Shown: positions 18,817 through 28,376 of the stretch, in pieces
Layout of the letters: each line of letters opens with the position of its first letter
How positions within the stretch are numbered: position 1 is the stretch's first letter
Source: Nostoc sp. S4
GTDB taxonomy: Bacteria > Cyanobacteriota > Cyanobacteriia > Cyanobacteriales > Nostocaceae
DNA: 64,000 nucleotides
Assembly (NCBI GenBank): GCA_029379225.1
Contig: JAQYWR010000026.1
Location: forward strand, 43,053-107,052
Reading direction: 5' to 3'
Notes under the pieces: generated by a model
Databases searched by the model: none
The model's input: only the letters and a program-made list of their open reading frames with translations
What the model was told of the DNA's origin: nothing
Made by a program: the position numbers and the translations under genes

Positions 18817-19656
18817 ATGAAAAAAATAACTACTGTGATGCTGGTAAGTATAACTACGGCTGTTGGGATGGAAGTGTTAACACCTAAAGTTAGTAATGCC
18901 CAATTATTTTATCCACCAGCGAGCGATCGCCATTCATTAATGGTAATGGGTCAAGGGGTAGTAAGAGCGCCAGCAGATACAGCGGATATTGAACTGGTTT
19001 TTAGTAGTAAAGATAACAGCGAGCAGTCAGAACCGCAACCATCAACGCTATCGCAAGTCCGCCGGCTAACTTTATCACCTCTGCTGTCAAATGACAAAAC
19101 ATCAATAGGACAAACACCTATACCTGCTTTAGAAAATGAAAAAGCCCTAACAAAAGCAAGTCTCCAGCCGATAGTGGATAGTCTCATTGCTAACAAAATT
19201 AGTGCTGATAAAATTCAAGTACAAGTTAATATGAATTCCGGTGAAAATAATGCCAAAATATTGGTAAGAGTAGAAAAACCAACCCGCGAGCGTATTCAAG
19301 AAATTATTGGTATAGCAAACAAAGCCACAAGCAAACTGGAAGATCTTACTATTAAGAATGTGGGTGTGGAGTATGCAGTTAATGATTGTCAAGCTTTACA
19401 GAGTTCAGTTTATCAATCAGCAATAAAAGACGCTCAAAGTCGCGCTCAGGCTTTAGCAAGTGCTATGGGAGTTAAACTTGGTATTCCTTCGGTGGCTGAG
19501 CCATTTTATACATTATTTTATCCTTCATGTAGTTCTAAAACTGGAGTATCTTTACCATCTTTTGCTAGTTTTTTATTAACACCGACTTACAATCCAGATG
19601 CCCCAGCAGAAGTAGAGATGAAAAAGGATATTTTTGTAACATATACAGTGAAATAA
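18817..19656 (+). CDS. SIMPL (DUF541) domain secreted protein
   Basis: The 279-aa protein has an N-terminal signal peptide (MKKITTVMLVSITTAVGMEV, cleavage probably after VSNA near residue 28). The SIMPL domain follows: LMVMGQGVVRAPADTADIELVFSS, then a long Ser/Pro/Thr-rich insert, then LTIKNVGVEYAVNDCQAL, SAIKDAQSRAQALASAMGVKLG and a final EVEMKKDIFVTYTV strand. The domain occurs in periplasmic or outer-membrane-associated proteins and its biochemical role is unclear. Two cysteines (in NDCQAL and YPSCSS) could form a disulphide. The gene stands alone between terminators. Confidence 0.85.
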   Translation: MKKITTVMLVSITTAVGMEVLTPKVSNAQLFYPPASDRHSLMVMGQGVVRAPADTADIELVFSSKDNSEQSEPQPSTLSQVRRLTLSPLLSNDKTSIGQTPIPALENEKALTKASLQPIVDSLIANKISADKIQVQVNMNSGENNAKILVRVEKPTRERIQEIIGIANKATSKLEDLTIKNVGVEYAVNDCQALQSSVYQSAIKDAQSRAQALASAMGVKLGIPSVAEPFYTLFYPSCSSKTGVSLPSFASFLLTPTYNPDAPAEVEMKKDIFVTYTVK

Positions 19657-19875
19657 GTATTTGTATTAAGTGCGATCGCCTGGAAATTTGTGTCAAATGT
19701 AAAAGTGCGATCGTTTAGCTATTTTACTTTGCAGATTTAGTTAATAAAATATTAATAAATTATCTTGCAATATGCACCATATTTTATGGTATTCTATTTT
19801 TTATTGTCTCAATTTATATAATATTAAAATATTTATTGGACTTGAGACTTAATAAGTGATTTTCAACTCCAGCAA

Positions 19876-19992
19876 TGAAAAAACTCCAGAAATGTTGATG
19901 ACAAATCTGGAGTCAGGAAAGATACGCATTTACCTATATCAATTTTTTCTCGTGAGTGAATCCTACGTCATCAGGGTATACACTCAAATGTA
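19876..19992 (-). ncRNA. small RNA candidate A (paired with 20211-20325)
   Basis: On the minus strand a conserved 20-nt block (19992-19973, containing TTTGAGTGTATACCCT) is followed about 60 nt later by the terminator ACTCCAG (19913-19907), 17-nt loop, CTGGAGT (19889-19883) and TTTTTC. Candidate B has the same order, the same terminator stem, the same loop length and an 18/20 match in the block. The region lies in a 670-bp gap without a supported protein gene. A short ORF is possible (ATG near 19930) but unconvincing. Confidence 0.45.
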
Positions 19993-20043
19993 GTAAAGTG
20001 TGTTTATTGACTCGCTATTCTACTTCTGCTTTACACACTTCAA

Positions 20044-20080
20044 CGCAAAACAGCCCCAGTCGAGCTGGGGCTGTTTTGCG
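20044..20080. terminator. strong bidirectional hairpin
   Basis: A perfect 16-bp stem CGCAAAACAGCCCCAG (20044-20059) / 20065-20080 closes a 5-nt loop; it contains AAAA and TTTT at the base. No gene ends nearby on the plus strand except the SIMPL gene 390 nt upstream, so it may bound the small-RNA region. Confidence 0.65.
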
Positions 20081-20210
20081 AGGTTGTTTGGCACAGGAGT
20101 ACATTAACAAGTAATGCTCCGTGTTAAATATAAATAATTCGGTATGCATTCCTATTCAAGCTTGTTTTAGCATATCCGGATGATTTAGAAAATTTTGATC
20201 GTCTTTATCT

Positions 20211-20325
20211 AAAAAGAAACTCCAGGTACGCCCAAAGCATATCTGGAGTAGTAACAGGTTTCTAACATAAATAAATTTTTACCTATGCGATCGCCAGATG
20301 TCGTTAGGGTATATACTCAAATATA
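20211..20325 (-). ncRNA. small RNA candidate B
   Basis: Minus-strand block TTTGAGTATATACCCT (within 20325-20306), a shared ATAGGTAA (20286-20279), then terminator ACTCCAG (20249-20243), 17-nt loop, CTGGAGT (20225-20219) and TTCTTTTTA. The start of the block lies 5 nt from the ATG of the broken VOC gene on the opposite strand, so B would be divergent from that gene. Same architecture as candidate A. Confidence 0.45.
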
Positions 20326-20329
20326 TTTT

Positions 20330-20915
20330 ATGTCTCATCAACTGCAAGTAGACCAACAGGTTACCTTCTTTTATACCCACTATCTCAATGCATCCACAGA
20401 ATTCTACGAACAAAAGCTAGGTTTGGAGTTGTGGCTTGACTAAGGAACCTGTCGAATTTATAGGAAAAAGCTAGGTTCAAAACCTCACCGCTAGTGGGCG
20501 AAAAAGTCCTTGTTTCACGCTTGTTGGTAGAAAGCCCAACGCCACTTGCTATATGCCGGGAAACCCGTCCACCGCAGTGGCTCCCCCTCGTGGGTAGCTG
20601 TCTTTAATGCAAGAATTTTGAATTTTGAATTTTGAATTGATTCATAGTGTTACTGGCTCTGGATACTTGGGATTATGCCAAGCAAGCGAAACATCAATTC
20701 CTTCAACTGAAAACCAATCTGGGGTTATTTTTACTTTGGTAACACAGCAGGTAGATGAGTGGTTTGAATATCTCCAAGAACGTGGCATCAAATTTGAAAA
20801 GCCACCTACACTAAATAAAAAGTATAATATTTATCATTGCTTTTTACGTGACTCCAGTGGTTATTTGATTGAAATCCAACGTTTTGAGACTAATAACGAA
20901 AAAAGACATAACTAA
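20330..20915 (+). pseudogene. VOC/glyoxalase family gene, broken by stop and insertion
   Basis: The 5' part starts at ATG 20330 and reads VTFFYTHYLNASTEFYEQKL then LGLELWLD, the first beta-alpha module of a vicinal-oxygen-chelate protein. It then meets TAA at 20441-20443; after this stop the frame continues GTCRIYR, exactly what the family shows here, so a CAA-to-TAA change is likely. About 170 bp of repeat sequence follow (20470-20640). The second module resumes as YLGLCQASETSIP, VIFTLVTQQVDEWFEYLQER and YHCFLRDSSGYLIEIQRFE, with the metal-ligand Glu near the end, to stop 20913-20915. The gene cannot make an intact protein. Confidence 0.75.
20470..20640. repeat. inserted repeat sequence with heptamer STRR
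   Basis: The insertion inside the VOC gene contains GCCACTTGC...GCAGTGGC inverted arms (about 20531-20582), several short palindromes and, at its right end, tandem AATTTTG heptamers (20614-20635). Heptamer short tandemly repeated repetitive sequences are typical of filamentous cyanobacteria. Confidence 0.55.
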
Positions 20916-21299
20916 TGTTATGTCTAGACACTGAATTTACAGGGCAGGATTTGTACAGGTTACAACTTATTGATTTACTAGGGTACATAATAGCGATTAA
21001 TACCTTATGGTCATTATCGATAGGCATGTACCTTTTCTTCAATAGATTTATCAAGGCAGTGTGCAAGATTTATGCAGCTAGCACAAAGCTTTTACATTTC
21101 TTTACAATTAATCGACTACGCCTAGTCAGTTGTAGACTATTGGTTTTGAATTTTTCAGGTAGAAAGTAGGATACAACCATTGCCCTAAGCATATTTCATT
21201 AATTTATAGCACTATTTTTTACAGTATCCTCCTTGGCAATACTGCTGATTCTAAAGCTATTATTTTTAAGTTATCAAGATGTTCTCTTAGGGTGACTAC
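20916..21299. other. intergenic region, nothing supported
   Basis: The gap holds an 84-codon plus-strand ORF (20915-21169) that starts on the VOC pseudogene stop and has no family likeness; I judge it chance. A promoter for the bestrophin gene is expected here, but none is clear. Confidence 0.3.
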
Positions 21300-22208
21300 A
21301 TGAGTGCTGAAAACCTGAAATGGTTACACACAAAATTACAATTTAAAGGTTCAGTAGTGAAAGCGATTTATAAAAATGTTTTATGGTCTGGATTTTTTGG
21401 ATTGTTCGTTTCTATACTTCATCATTTTAAGTTGCCTGTATCCCAACCCATTTTAGGAAGTGTTATTCCTAGTATTGTTTTGGGTTTGTTACTTGTATTT
21501 CGTACAAATACTGCTTACGATCGATTTTGGGAAGGAAGGAAATGCTGGGGTTCCATAGTAAATAATGTCCGAAATTTAGCGCGGCAAATTTGGGTATCAG
21601 TTGAGGAAATATCCCCAGATGATAAAGACAATAAAATTACGGCATTAAATTTATTGGTAGCTTTCGCGGTGGCGACTAAATTACATTTGCGCGGAGAACC
21701 TGTCAAAAGCGAATTAGAAGAATTCATGTCATCTAAAAAGTATGTAAAACTGAAGATTATGAATAATCCTCCTATAGAAGTAGCTTTTTGGATAGGAGAT
21801 TATTTACAACAGCAATATAATCGTAATTGCATCAATAGCTATCAGTTAACAGCTATGCAAGAATTATTGAATAATCTTGTGGATAATTTAGGTGCTTGCG
21901 AACGGATTTTAAAAACACCAATGCCATTAGCTTATGCAATTCATCTCAAGCAATTACTGATACTATATTGTTTACTATTGCCATTTCAAATCGTAGATAG
22001 CCTTGGTTGGTGGACAGGTTTAATTGCTGCTTTAGTTGGTTTTACAGTATTTGGCATTGAAGCCATCGGTTTTGAAATAGAAAATCCGTTTGGTTATGAT
22101 GCCAATGACTTACCTCTAGATGCAATTTGCAACACAATGAAATGCAATATTGACGATTTAATCAGCTTGACTCCCAGCGTTAAATCACATACAAAAATAG
22201 TCGAGTAA
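21300..22208 (+). CDS. bestrophin-like chloride/anion channel (UPF0187)
   Basis: The 302-aa protein fits the bacterial bestrophin family. Two N-terminal membrane helices are followed by VLGLLLVFRTNTAYDRFWEGRKCWGSIVNNVRNLARQ, the hallmark FRTNxAYDRWWEGR-type motif. Two more hydrophobic helices appear near residues 215-250 (LKQLLILYCLLLPFQIVDSLG and LIAALVGFTVFGIEAIG), then the conserved EIENPFGYDANDLPLD. The family forms pentameric anion channels; in thylakoids and plastids relatives move chloride to balance proton motive force. Which membrane it occupies here is not shown. It is monocistronic, with GGGTGACTAC just before the ATG giving only a weak ribosome binding site. Confidence 0.9.
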   Translation: MSAENLKWLHTKLQFKGSVVKAIYKNVLWSGFFGLFVSILHHFKLPVSQPILGSVIPSIVLGLLLVFRTNTAYDRFWEGRKCWGSIVNNVRNLARQIWVSVEEISPDDKDNKITALNLLVAFAVATKLHLRGEPVKSELEEFMSSKKYVKLKIMNNPPIEVAFWIGDYLQQQYNRNCINSYQLTAMQELLNNLVDNLGACERILKTPMPLAYAIHLKQLLILYCLLLPFQIVDSLGWWTGLIAALVGFTVFGIEAIGFEIENPFGYDANDLPLDAICNTMKCNIDDLISLTPSVKSHTKIVE

Positions 22209-22237
22209 ACAATCTCTCATAAGTCATTCTTAAAAAA

Positions 22238-22326
22238 AGTAGTTCAACTTGGCGATCGCTCAAAATCCCAGCGTCAATCATGCGGTGATATTCGTCAATC
22301 ATCTACTTAGCAACTATCATACTCAT
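22238..22326 (-). pseudogene. Uma2-family endonuclease, N-terminal remnant
   Basis: The minus strand has AGGAGG (22343-22338), an ATG at 22326, then MSMIVAK, a TAG stop, and in the same frame EYHRMIDAGILSDRQVELL. The last part matches the N-terminal helix of cyanobacterial Uma2 family proteins (EYHRMIEAGIL..DERVELI). The frame then dissolves before the bestrophin stop. It is a small fragment of a gene family that is abundant and often decayed in these genomes. The rest of the 22209-22566 gap holds nothing recognised. Confidence 0.5.
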
Positions 22327-22566
22327 GACGATTGATTCCTCCTAAGAATTCTTGATATTTTCCCATTTCAAAGGCAATTCAGGTCTGATTCAGAATCAAT
22401 CGATTGATTGAAGATACAGACAGATTGTCCTTAAGAATACTAGAAATTACATATAGCCAAGATACCTTGACCAGAATAACTGTGTAGCAGGTTGACAAAG
22501 TGGTACAAGAGTATCATCCTAGAGTGTTTAGAAGGTAAACCACATGAGTAAGCACATTAAGAGTCT

Positions 22567-23808
22567 ATGGTAACAGCACAACCTATCACTATTGATTTGT
22601 TTGCTGGGGCTGGCGGCTTTGGTCTAGGTTTCGAGATGGCAGGTTTCTCTGTTCCTCTATCTGTTGAAATTGATGCCTGGGCTTGTGATACACTGCGCCA
22701 CAACCGTCCTAATATGACAGTTATTCAACAGGATATCCGTGATTTCAACACTGCAAGTAGTGTTAAGGATATCTGTCACTTCAAGCCGGATATTGTTATT
22801 GGTGGACCTCCATGTCAAGGGTTTAGTATTGCCGGGCCAGCACAAAAAGATCCTAAAGATCCTAGAAATAGTCTATTCATTAACTTTGCTCAGTGGATAT
22901 GTTTTCTCAAACCTCAAGCTTTTGTAATGGAGAATGTTAAAGGTTTACTTTCACGCCAAAATATTGAAGGCAGAAAGGTAACAGATATTATTAAAAAAAC
23001 TTTTGAGAATCTAGGATATTTTGTAGAAGTATGGTCATTAAATGCTGCTGAGTATGGTGTGCCACAAATTAGGGAGCGTATTTTTATTGTTGGAAATAAA
23101 ACAGGAAAAGAATTAGGTATTCCTCCAAAAACACATTCATTAGATTTCTTGCATATCAATAGTTCTCAATTATCAATATTTCACTGCATGGATTTACTGC
23201 CTGCTATCAGCTTGTGGGATGCTATATCAGATTTACCACCACTGAATGCACGTGAGGGTGAAGAGGAACAACCTTATATTTCAGAACCTATTAATAACTA
23301 TCAAAGGTGGATCAGGAATGGCAATCAAATACTTTACAATCATGTTGCAATGGATCATTCCCAGAGGCTTGTAGAACGCTTCAAACATATTAAATGGGGT
23401 GAATCAAGTTCAGACGCACCAAAAGAACATGGGGCTAGACGCCGTAGTGGAAATGGTGAGTTATCTGAGAAAAGTTATGACCAGAATAACCGACGTTTAA
23501 ATCCATATAAACCATCACATACAATAGCAGCTTCGTTTTACGCCAATTTTCTTCATCCTTTCCAGCATCGCAATTTGACAGCCCGTGAAGGGGCGCGTGT
23601 TCAATCTTTTCCTGACACTTATCGTTTTCTAGGGAAGAAGACTGTTGTATCTCACAAGTTATTACATCGAGAAGAGAGATTCGACGAGAAGTTTCTTTGC
23701 CAGTACAATCAGGTAGGTAATGCTGTACCACCTATTCTTGCTAAAGCGATCGCACTTCATCTTCAAGATAAATTAGAGCTATGCCCAAAAGTGATAGGAA
23801 TCCTTTAG
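22567..23808 (+). CDS. DNA (cytosine-5)-methyltransferase of a type II R-M system
   Basis: A 413-aa C5 methyltransferase that places a methyl group on cytosine in a specific DNA site, using S-adenosylmethionine. Motif I is IDLFAGAGGFGLGFEMAGF, motif IV is GGPPCQGFS with the nucleophile C83, motif VI is MENVKGLL with E122, and motif VIII is VPQIRERIFIVG. The target-recognition region spans about residues 190-310, and motifs IX-X end with RNLTAREGARVQSFPD and CQYNQVGNAVPPILAKAIA. The 3' end overlaps the endonuclease gene by 28 bp, giving a tightly linked modification-restriction operon. The start at 22567 places motif I ten residues in, normal for the family. Confidence 0.95.
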   Translation: MVTAQPITIDLFAGAGGFGLGFEMAGFSVPLSVEIDAWACDTLRHNRPNMTVIQQDIRDFNTASSVKDICHFKPDIVIGGPPCQGFSIAGPAQKDPKDPRNSLFINFAQWICFLKPQAFVMENVKGLLSRQNIEGRKVTDIIKKTFENLGYFVEVWSLNAAEYGVPQIRERIFIVGNKTGKELGIPPKTHSLDFLHINSSQLSIFHCMDLLPAISLWDAISDLPPLNAREGEEEQPYISEPINNYQRWIRNGNQILYNHVAMDHSQRLVERFKHIKWGESSSDAPKEHGARRRSGNGELSEKSYDQNNRRLNPYKPSHTIAASFYANFLHPFQHRNLTAREGARVQSFPDTYRFLGKKTVVSHKLLHREERFDEKFLCQYNQVGNAVPPILAKAIALHLQDKLELCPKVIGIL

Positions 23809-24758
23809 TTCACGGCTCCAATCTTGAACAAAAGGAGAATCACCGCACAAAATATAGAAATATTGAGAGTAAAAAATATCTCAGTGAGATTAGAACTGAG
23901 TATGATAAGTGGCGTTCAGCTAATCTCGAATTAGTTGGCCCTACATCAACACCTACTGCTCAAGATGACGCAATTATTGCTACTAGGGTAGAACTTCTAT
24001 CAAAATATAAGGACTTTTTAGACCAGCAGCACTATGCTGAGAAGTTTGATTCTAGATCGAACCTTCACTCTAGCGTGCTGGAGGAATTTCTCTACTATCT
24101 GTTTAAAGATTTAGTAAGAGACTTTGGAGAAAATGCTCTCATCGGCAAATCACATACATTCAAAGATATTTTCTTTGTACCGCCAAAATACTCTAAGATG
24201 CTTAAGCGTCCGTATGCACGTATTGAAAAGAAAGATCATGACTTTGTAATTGGAGCGACTATTCAAGTATCATTTGAAGCAGCAACCCCACCAGAGAAAG
24301 ATGAAAATCCAGGTGAAATACTCCCACTTCTTAAAGAGGAACCGGAAAACTACTCTGAAGTTACAGTTACAGGAAACACCGAAACGCACATTTTCGATAT
24401 TCCAGTTGTTGCAATTGAATGTAAGACATATCTCGATAAAACTATGCTCGAAGGTTCATCACGAGCAGCAGAGGACTTAAAGGCGAGAAATCCAAATAGT
24501 TTATACGTTGTACTTATGGAGTGGATCAAGCTGACCAGTGATGTTAATCTTCGGAAATACAAGGTTGACCAAATTTACGTACTACGTCAGCAAAAGAATA
24601 CTGACCGAGAATTTAGGTATGAAGAAAAATATATTAAAAATTCAATTAACCCAGTTGTAGTTCAACATCTATTCGATAAAGTGCGGAAGCATCTGAAAAT
24701 GGACTGGACTGGCGGAATTGAACACGGTATAGAACGTGGTTGGCTAATTGACGAGTAG
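23781..24758 (+). CDS. Bpu10I-family type II restriction endonuclease
   Basis: A 325-aa protein encoded directly after, and overlapping, the cytosine methylase. A PD-(D/E)XK-type core is visible as HIFDIPVVAIECKTYLDKTML, with D206, E213 and K215 as likely metal-binding residues. The N-terminal part (YLSEIRTEYDKWRSANLELVG, RSNLHSSVLEEFLYYLFKDLV) and the DIPVVAIECKTYLDKTMLEG core resemble the Bpu10I endonuclease family (CCTNAGC cutters); this family call is from memory of the family motif and is less sure than the operon context. It would cut unmethylated foreign DNA. The ATG lies inside the methylase frame, so translational coupling is likely, letting methylation precede restriction. Confidence 0.8.
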   Translation: MPKSDRNPLVHGSNLEQKENHRTKYRNIESKKYLSEIRTEYDKWRSANLELVGPTSTPTAQDDAIIATRVELLSKYKDFLDQQHYAEKFDSRSNLHSSVLEEFLYYLFKDLVRDFGENALIGKSHTFKDIFFVPPKYSKMLKRPYARIEKKDHDFVIGATIQVSFEAATPPEKDENPGEILPLLKEEPENYSEVTVTGNTETHIFDIPVVAIECKTYLDKTMLEGSSRAAEDLKARNPNSLYVVLMEWIKLTSDVNLRKYKVDQIYVLRQQKNTDREFRYEEKYIKNSINPVVVQHLFDKVRKHLKMDWTGGIEHGIERGWLIDE

Positions 24759-24843
24759 CTACTGACCTTATTCAGGGTTTGTGACACTTGTGTAAATCAC
24801 CCATGACTAACGCAAGTGTTCCTTAAGAAGTTTTATTAACAAT

Positions 24844-24881
24844 AAAAAACGGTAAAGGTTTGAATCCCTCTACCGTTTTTT
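24844..24881. terminator. bidirectional terminator between R-M operon and clpC
   Basis: The 11-bp stem AAAAAACGGTA (24844-24854) / TACCGTTTTTT (24871-24881) has a 16-nt loop and T-runs in both directions. It separates two convergent genes. Confidence 0.85.
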
Positions 24882-24919
24882 AATTTTTGATTTGAGACTA
24901 AAATCCCAAATCTTAAATC

Positions 24920-27388
24920 TTACTCAATGCCTTGGGGTAACAATTCCCGACGCTGTTGAGCGCTTACCTGAACAGTACCGTTCTCATCAACATCAACTAA
25001 GGCGGTATCACCATCCTTGATGCGACCAGAGAGAATTTCCTCTGCTAGGCTATCTTCTAACAAGCGCATAATTGCTCGGCGTAATGGTCTGGCGCCGTAG
25101 CTGGGACTGTAACCTTCTTGGATTAAACGATCCTTGAAGCGATCGCTGACTTCTAAAGTGATACCTTTTTCGGTTAGACGACCAAATACTTCCTTGAGCA
25201 TAATTTCGGCGATTTGAGTCACCTCTGGCTTGCTCAACTGACGGAAGACGATAATTTCATCAAGTCGGTTGAGGAACTCTGGACGGAAGTACTGTTTCAA
25301 TTCTTCGTTCACCAAGGAGCGAATGCGGTTGTAAGCTGACTCGGTAACATCTTCGGCAAATTCAAAACCAATACCGCTGCCGCCTTTTTCAATTACCTTA
25401 GAACCAATATTGGAAGTTAAAATCAACAAGGTGTTTTTAAAGTCCACCGTGCGACCTTTGGCATCAGTTAACCGACCGTCTTCCAAAATTTGCAGCAGCA
25501 TATTGAATACATCCGGGTGTGCTTTTTCGATTTCGTCGAACAACACCACGGTGTAAGGACGCCGCCGCACGGCTTCGGTAAGTTGACCACCTTCGTTATA
25601 ACCAACATAACCTGGAGGCGAACCAATCAGCTTGCTGACGGTGTGACGCTCCATGTATTCGGACATATCTAAGCGGATCATGGCTTCTTCGGAACCGAAG
25701 AAGTAAGCAGCTAAGGATTTAGCTAACTCGGTTTTACCTACACCAGTAGGCCCGGAGAAGACAAAACTAGCAATGGGTCGATTGGGATTCTTCAAACCGA
25801 CACGGGCGCGACGAATAGCTCGTGAAACTGCTTTCACAGCATCGTCTTGACCAATTAAACGCTGGTGCAAGGTGTCTTCCATGTGCAGCAGCTTTTCGGA
25901 TTCCGATTCGGTGAGTTTGTTCACCGGTACCCCAGTCCAAGAAGCGACAATGTGGGCAATGTCTTCTTCTGTAACTACAGGTTCTTCGTGTTCGGAGCCA
26001 GTTGCATTGGTCTTGCTTTGAGCAATGGCCCGAATTTCGGCTTTGATTTCCATCTCCCGATCGCGCAATTCCCCAGCTTTATCGAAGTCCTGAGAGCGGA
26101 CTGCATCATCTTTTTCTTTTAAGATTTGACGCAGTTCTTTATCTAACTCTTTGGCTGCGGGTGGAAGTTGGGAGTTAATTAAGCGCACCCGAGAACCAGC
26201 TTCATCAACCAAGTCGATGGCTTTATCTGGGAGGTAGCGATCGCTAATATAACGGTCTGACAATTTCGCCGCCGCCACCAATGCTTCATCGGAGATTTTC
26301 AGCTTATGGTGTTGTTCGTAGCGTTCGCGCAGACCATATAAAATTTCAATTGTTTCATCAACTGTAGGTTCGCCAACCATCACTGGTTGGAAACGTCGCT
26401 CTAGCGCTGCATCTCGCTCGATGTGCTTGCGGTATTCATCTAGGGTTGTCGCGCCGATGCACTGCAACTCACCCCTGGCCAAAGCTGGCTTAAGGATATT
26501 CGCTGCGTCAATAGCACCTTCTGCTGCACCCGCACCAATCAAGGTGTGTACCTCATCAATCACGAGAATGACATTACCCGCAGAGCGGATTTCATCCATG
26601 ATTTTTTTCAAGCGTTCTTCAAATTCACCCCGGTACTTGGTTCCTGCTACCAGCAAACCGATATCCAGTGTGACTACGCGTTTATCTTCCAGGATGTCAG
26701 GGACATCTTTATTGGCAATGCGTGAAGCTAAACCTTCGGCGATCGCTGTTTTACCAACCCCTGGTTCCCCAATCAGCACTGGGTTATTTTTAGTCCGGCG
26801 ACCCAATATCTGAATCACCCGCTCAATTTCTTTAGCGCGTCCTACTACAGGATCGAGCTTGTTGTCTGTAGCCATTTGGGTCAGGTTTGAGCCAAATTCA
26901 TCCAGAGTCGGGGTTTTTGTGCGCCCGGATGAACCACCCGGCGAAACTTCAGCAGTTTCTCCCAACATGCGAATGACTTGGGTTCTCACCTTGGATAGAT
27001 CCACACCGAGGTTTTCTAGCACCCTGGCTGCTACACCTTCCCCTTCGCGGATTAGGCCCAACAGCAGATGCTCGGTGCCAATGTAGTTATGCCCCAGTTG
27101 GCGTGCTTCTTCCAAGGAGAGTTCCAGAACTCGCTTTGCCCGTGGCGTAAACGGAATTTCCACGGCCACAAAGCCCGATCCCCGACCTATAATTTTTTCA
27201 ACTTCAATTCGAGCATCTTTAAGATTGACGCCCATTGATTTGAGCACCTTGGCGGCTACACCAGTGCCTTCGCCAATCAGACCCAGGAGGATCTGCTCGG
27301 TGCCGACAAAGTTGTGGCCTAAACGGCGGGCCTCTTCTTGGGCCAGCATGATTACCTTAATGGCTTTTTCTGTGAAGCGTTCAAACAT
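24920..27388 (-). CDS. clpC: ATP-dependent Clp protease ATPase subunit ClpC
   Basis: An 822-aa HSP100 unfoldase that feeds substrates into the ClpP chamber. Two N-terminal Clp-N repeats (about 1-70 and 77-145) are followed by AAA1 with GEPGVGKT (K213) and [15 protein letters not shown]. The middle domain contains a UVR-like segment ([21 protein letters not shown], about residues 430-455). AAA2 has GPTGVGKT (K552), [14 protein letters not shown] and the ClpP-docking loop GSGIGFEF (I673-F675). The C-terminal D2 small domain ends with [13 protein letters not shown]. Length and order are those of cyanobacterial ClpC, an essential housekeeping chaperone. The start [12 protein letters not shown] is conserved. 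Confidence 0.98.
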   Translation of the reverse strand: MFERFTEKAIKVIMLAQEEARRLGHNFVGTEQILLGLIGEGTGVAAKVLKSMGVNLKDARIEVEKIIGRGSGFVAVEIPFTPRAKRVLELSLEEARQLGHNYIGTEHLLLGLIREGEGVAARVLENLGVDLSKVRTQVIRMLGETAEVSPGGSSGRTKTPTLDEFGSNLTQMATDNKLDPVVGRAKEIERVIQILGRRTKNNPVLIGEPGVGKTAIAEGLASRIANKDVPDILEDKRVVTLDIGLLVAGTKYRGEFEERLKKIMDEIRSAGNVILVIDEVHTLIGAGAAEGAIDAANILKPALARGELQCIGATTLDEYRKHIERDAALERRFQPVMVGEPTVDETIEILYGLRERYEQHHKLKISDEALVAAAKLSDRYISDRYLPDKAIDLVDEAGSRVRLINSQLPPAAKELDKELRQILKEKDDAVRSQDFDKAGELRDREMEIKAEIRAIAQSKTNATGSEHEEPVVTEEDIAHIVASWTGVPVNKLTESESEKLLHMEDTLHQRLIGQDDAVKAVSRAIRRARVGLKNPNRPIASFVFSGPTGVGKTELAKSLAAYFFGSEEAMIRLDMSEYMERHTVSKLIGSPPGYVGYNEGGQLTEAVRRRPYTVVLFDEIEKAHPDVFNMLLQILEDGRLTDAKGRTVDFKNTLLILTSNIGSKVIEKGGSGIGFEFAEDVTESAYNRIRSLVNEELKQYFRPEFLNRLDEIIVFRQLSKPEVTQIAEIMLKEVFGRLTEKGITLEVSDRFKDRLIQEGYSPSYGARPLRRAIMRLLEDSLAEEILSGRIKDGDTALVDVDENGTVQVSAQQRRELLPQGIE

Positions 27389-27827
27389 GGCTTTATCCCA
27401 TCACCTGCGTCGTGCCGGTACGCTGATTTTAGCACAGGCTAAGCTTTTGGACGCCTGTATAACAGATTATAGACATCCAAAGCTTCTGAATTTAGGTTGA
27501 TGCGGAAATTACTACCTTTTGACTACTTTCATCTGGCTACTGTACTGAGGAGCTTTAGTTCACCAGCCTTTTTGGCATTTTTGACCAATAGCTAACTACT
27601 GATGCTTGGAGATTATTACTTTAGTCCCAAATTACCATTATTCACATATTTGCGGATTCATCTCCAGACATATTTATTAATATATGTAATTTATATTAAA
27701 AAGCTTTTTCATATAAAATATTTAAATAAAGTATAACCAGCAAAGTTGCAGTTTTTTGCTGAAGTTAGGGAGTTTGTGATTTTGATTATCTGCTTGTACT
27801 ATGCCCCATGCCCTACTTCTTACTCTC
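27389..27827. other. intergenic region upstream of clpC
   Basis: The gap between rimI and clpC, both on the minus strand, should hold the clpC promoter. AT-rich stretches are seen around 27680-27730 but no heat-shock element or box is certain, and no small gene is supported. Confidence 0.4.
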
Positions 27828-28376
27828 TTAAAAAATTAATTGCCAACAGGATTTGCTCAGGCGATCGCTGACAATAGAATGCCAGTGGTCTAAAGTAACT
27901 TGAAATTTGGGGTGTTGGAGGTCTGATAGCCAAAGAATAAGCGCGTCTTCCCCGTTATCTTGGTAGTAACGCCGACGCCGCCCTGCTGTTTTGAAACTAA
28001 ATTTTTGATATAAAGATATAGCGCCCAAGTTGGAAGCTCGGACTTCGAGGGTTGCTCGCTCCAAACCGCGATCGCAAGCTGTCTTAAGCACTGAATATAG
28101 TAAAGCCTGTCCTAAACCTTGGCGGTGATATTGGGGATGAACCGCCAAAATTGTAATGTGAGCTTCTTCTAAAATTGACCAAAAGCATCCCATTCCTAGC
28201 AGTCTGGAACTAGAGACAGGGGAAAACAAACCCAAGCATTCGCTGTTGGGACTGTCCAACTCTCGTTGGTAACCCTCCATTGTCCATAGACCTCCAAAAC
28301 AAGCTCGGTCTAGTTCCAGCAATGCACTTAGATGCTCTTTTTTGAGTAATTGAATTTCTAAGTCTAATGAAATCAC
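27828..28376 (-). CDS. rimI: ribosomal protein S18-alanine N-acetyltransferase
   Basis: A 182-aa GNAT-fold acetyltransferase. The acetyl-CoA pyrophosphate loop is HPQYHRQGLGQALLYSVLKTA, preceded by AHITILAVHP and followed by ATLEVRASNLGAISLYQKFSFKTAGRRRRYYQDNGEDALIL, all typical of RimI, which acetylates the N-terminal alanine of S18. The RRRRYYQDNGEDALIL end is characteristic. The start at 28376 (MISLDLEIQLLKKEHL) fits the family; the last 25 residues are an extension of unknown importance. It is divergent from lysA. Confidence 0.88.
   Translation of the reverse strand: MISLDLEIQLLKKEHLSALLELDRACFGGLWTMEGYQRELDSPNSECLGLFSPVSSSRLLGMGCFWSILEEAHITILAVHPQYHRQGLGQALLYSVLKTACDRGLERATLEVRASNLGAISLYQKFSFKTAGRRRRYYQDNGEDALILWLSDLQHPKFQVTLDHWHSIVSDRLSKSCWQLIF

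Noticed and set aside
20471..20500. GGTTCAAAACC string resembling a tRNA T-loop
   Set aside because: No acceptor, D or anticodon stem around it; it belongs to the repeat insertion.
20915..21169. 84-codon ORF following the VOC pseudogene
   Set aside because: No likeness to a family, unusual residue mix; probably chance.
26421..27086. Plus-strand ORFs opposite clpC
   Set aside because: Antisense shadows of a highly conserved gene; no independent motif.
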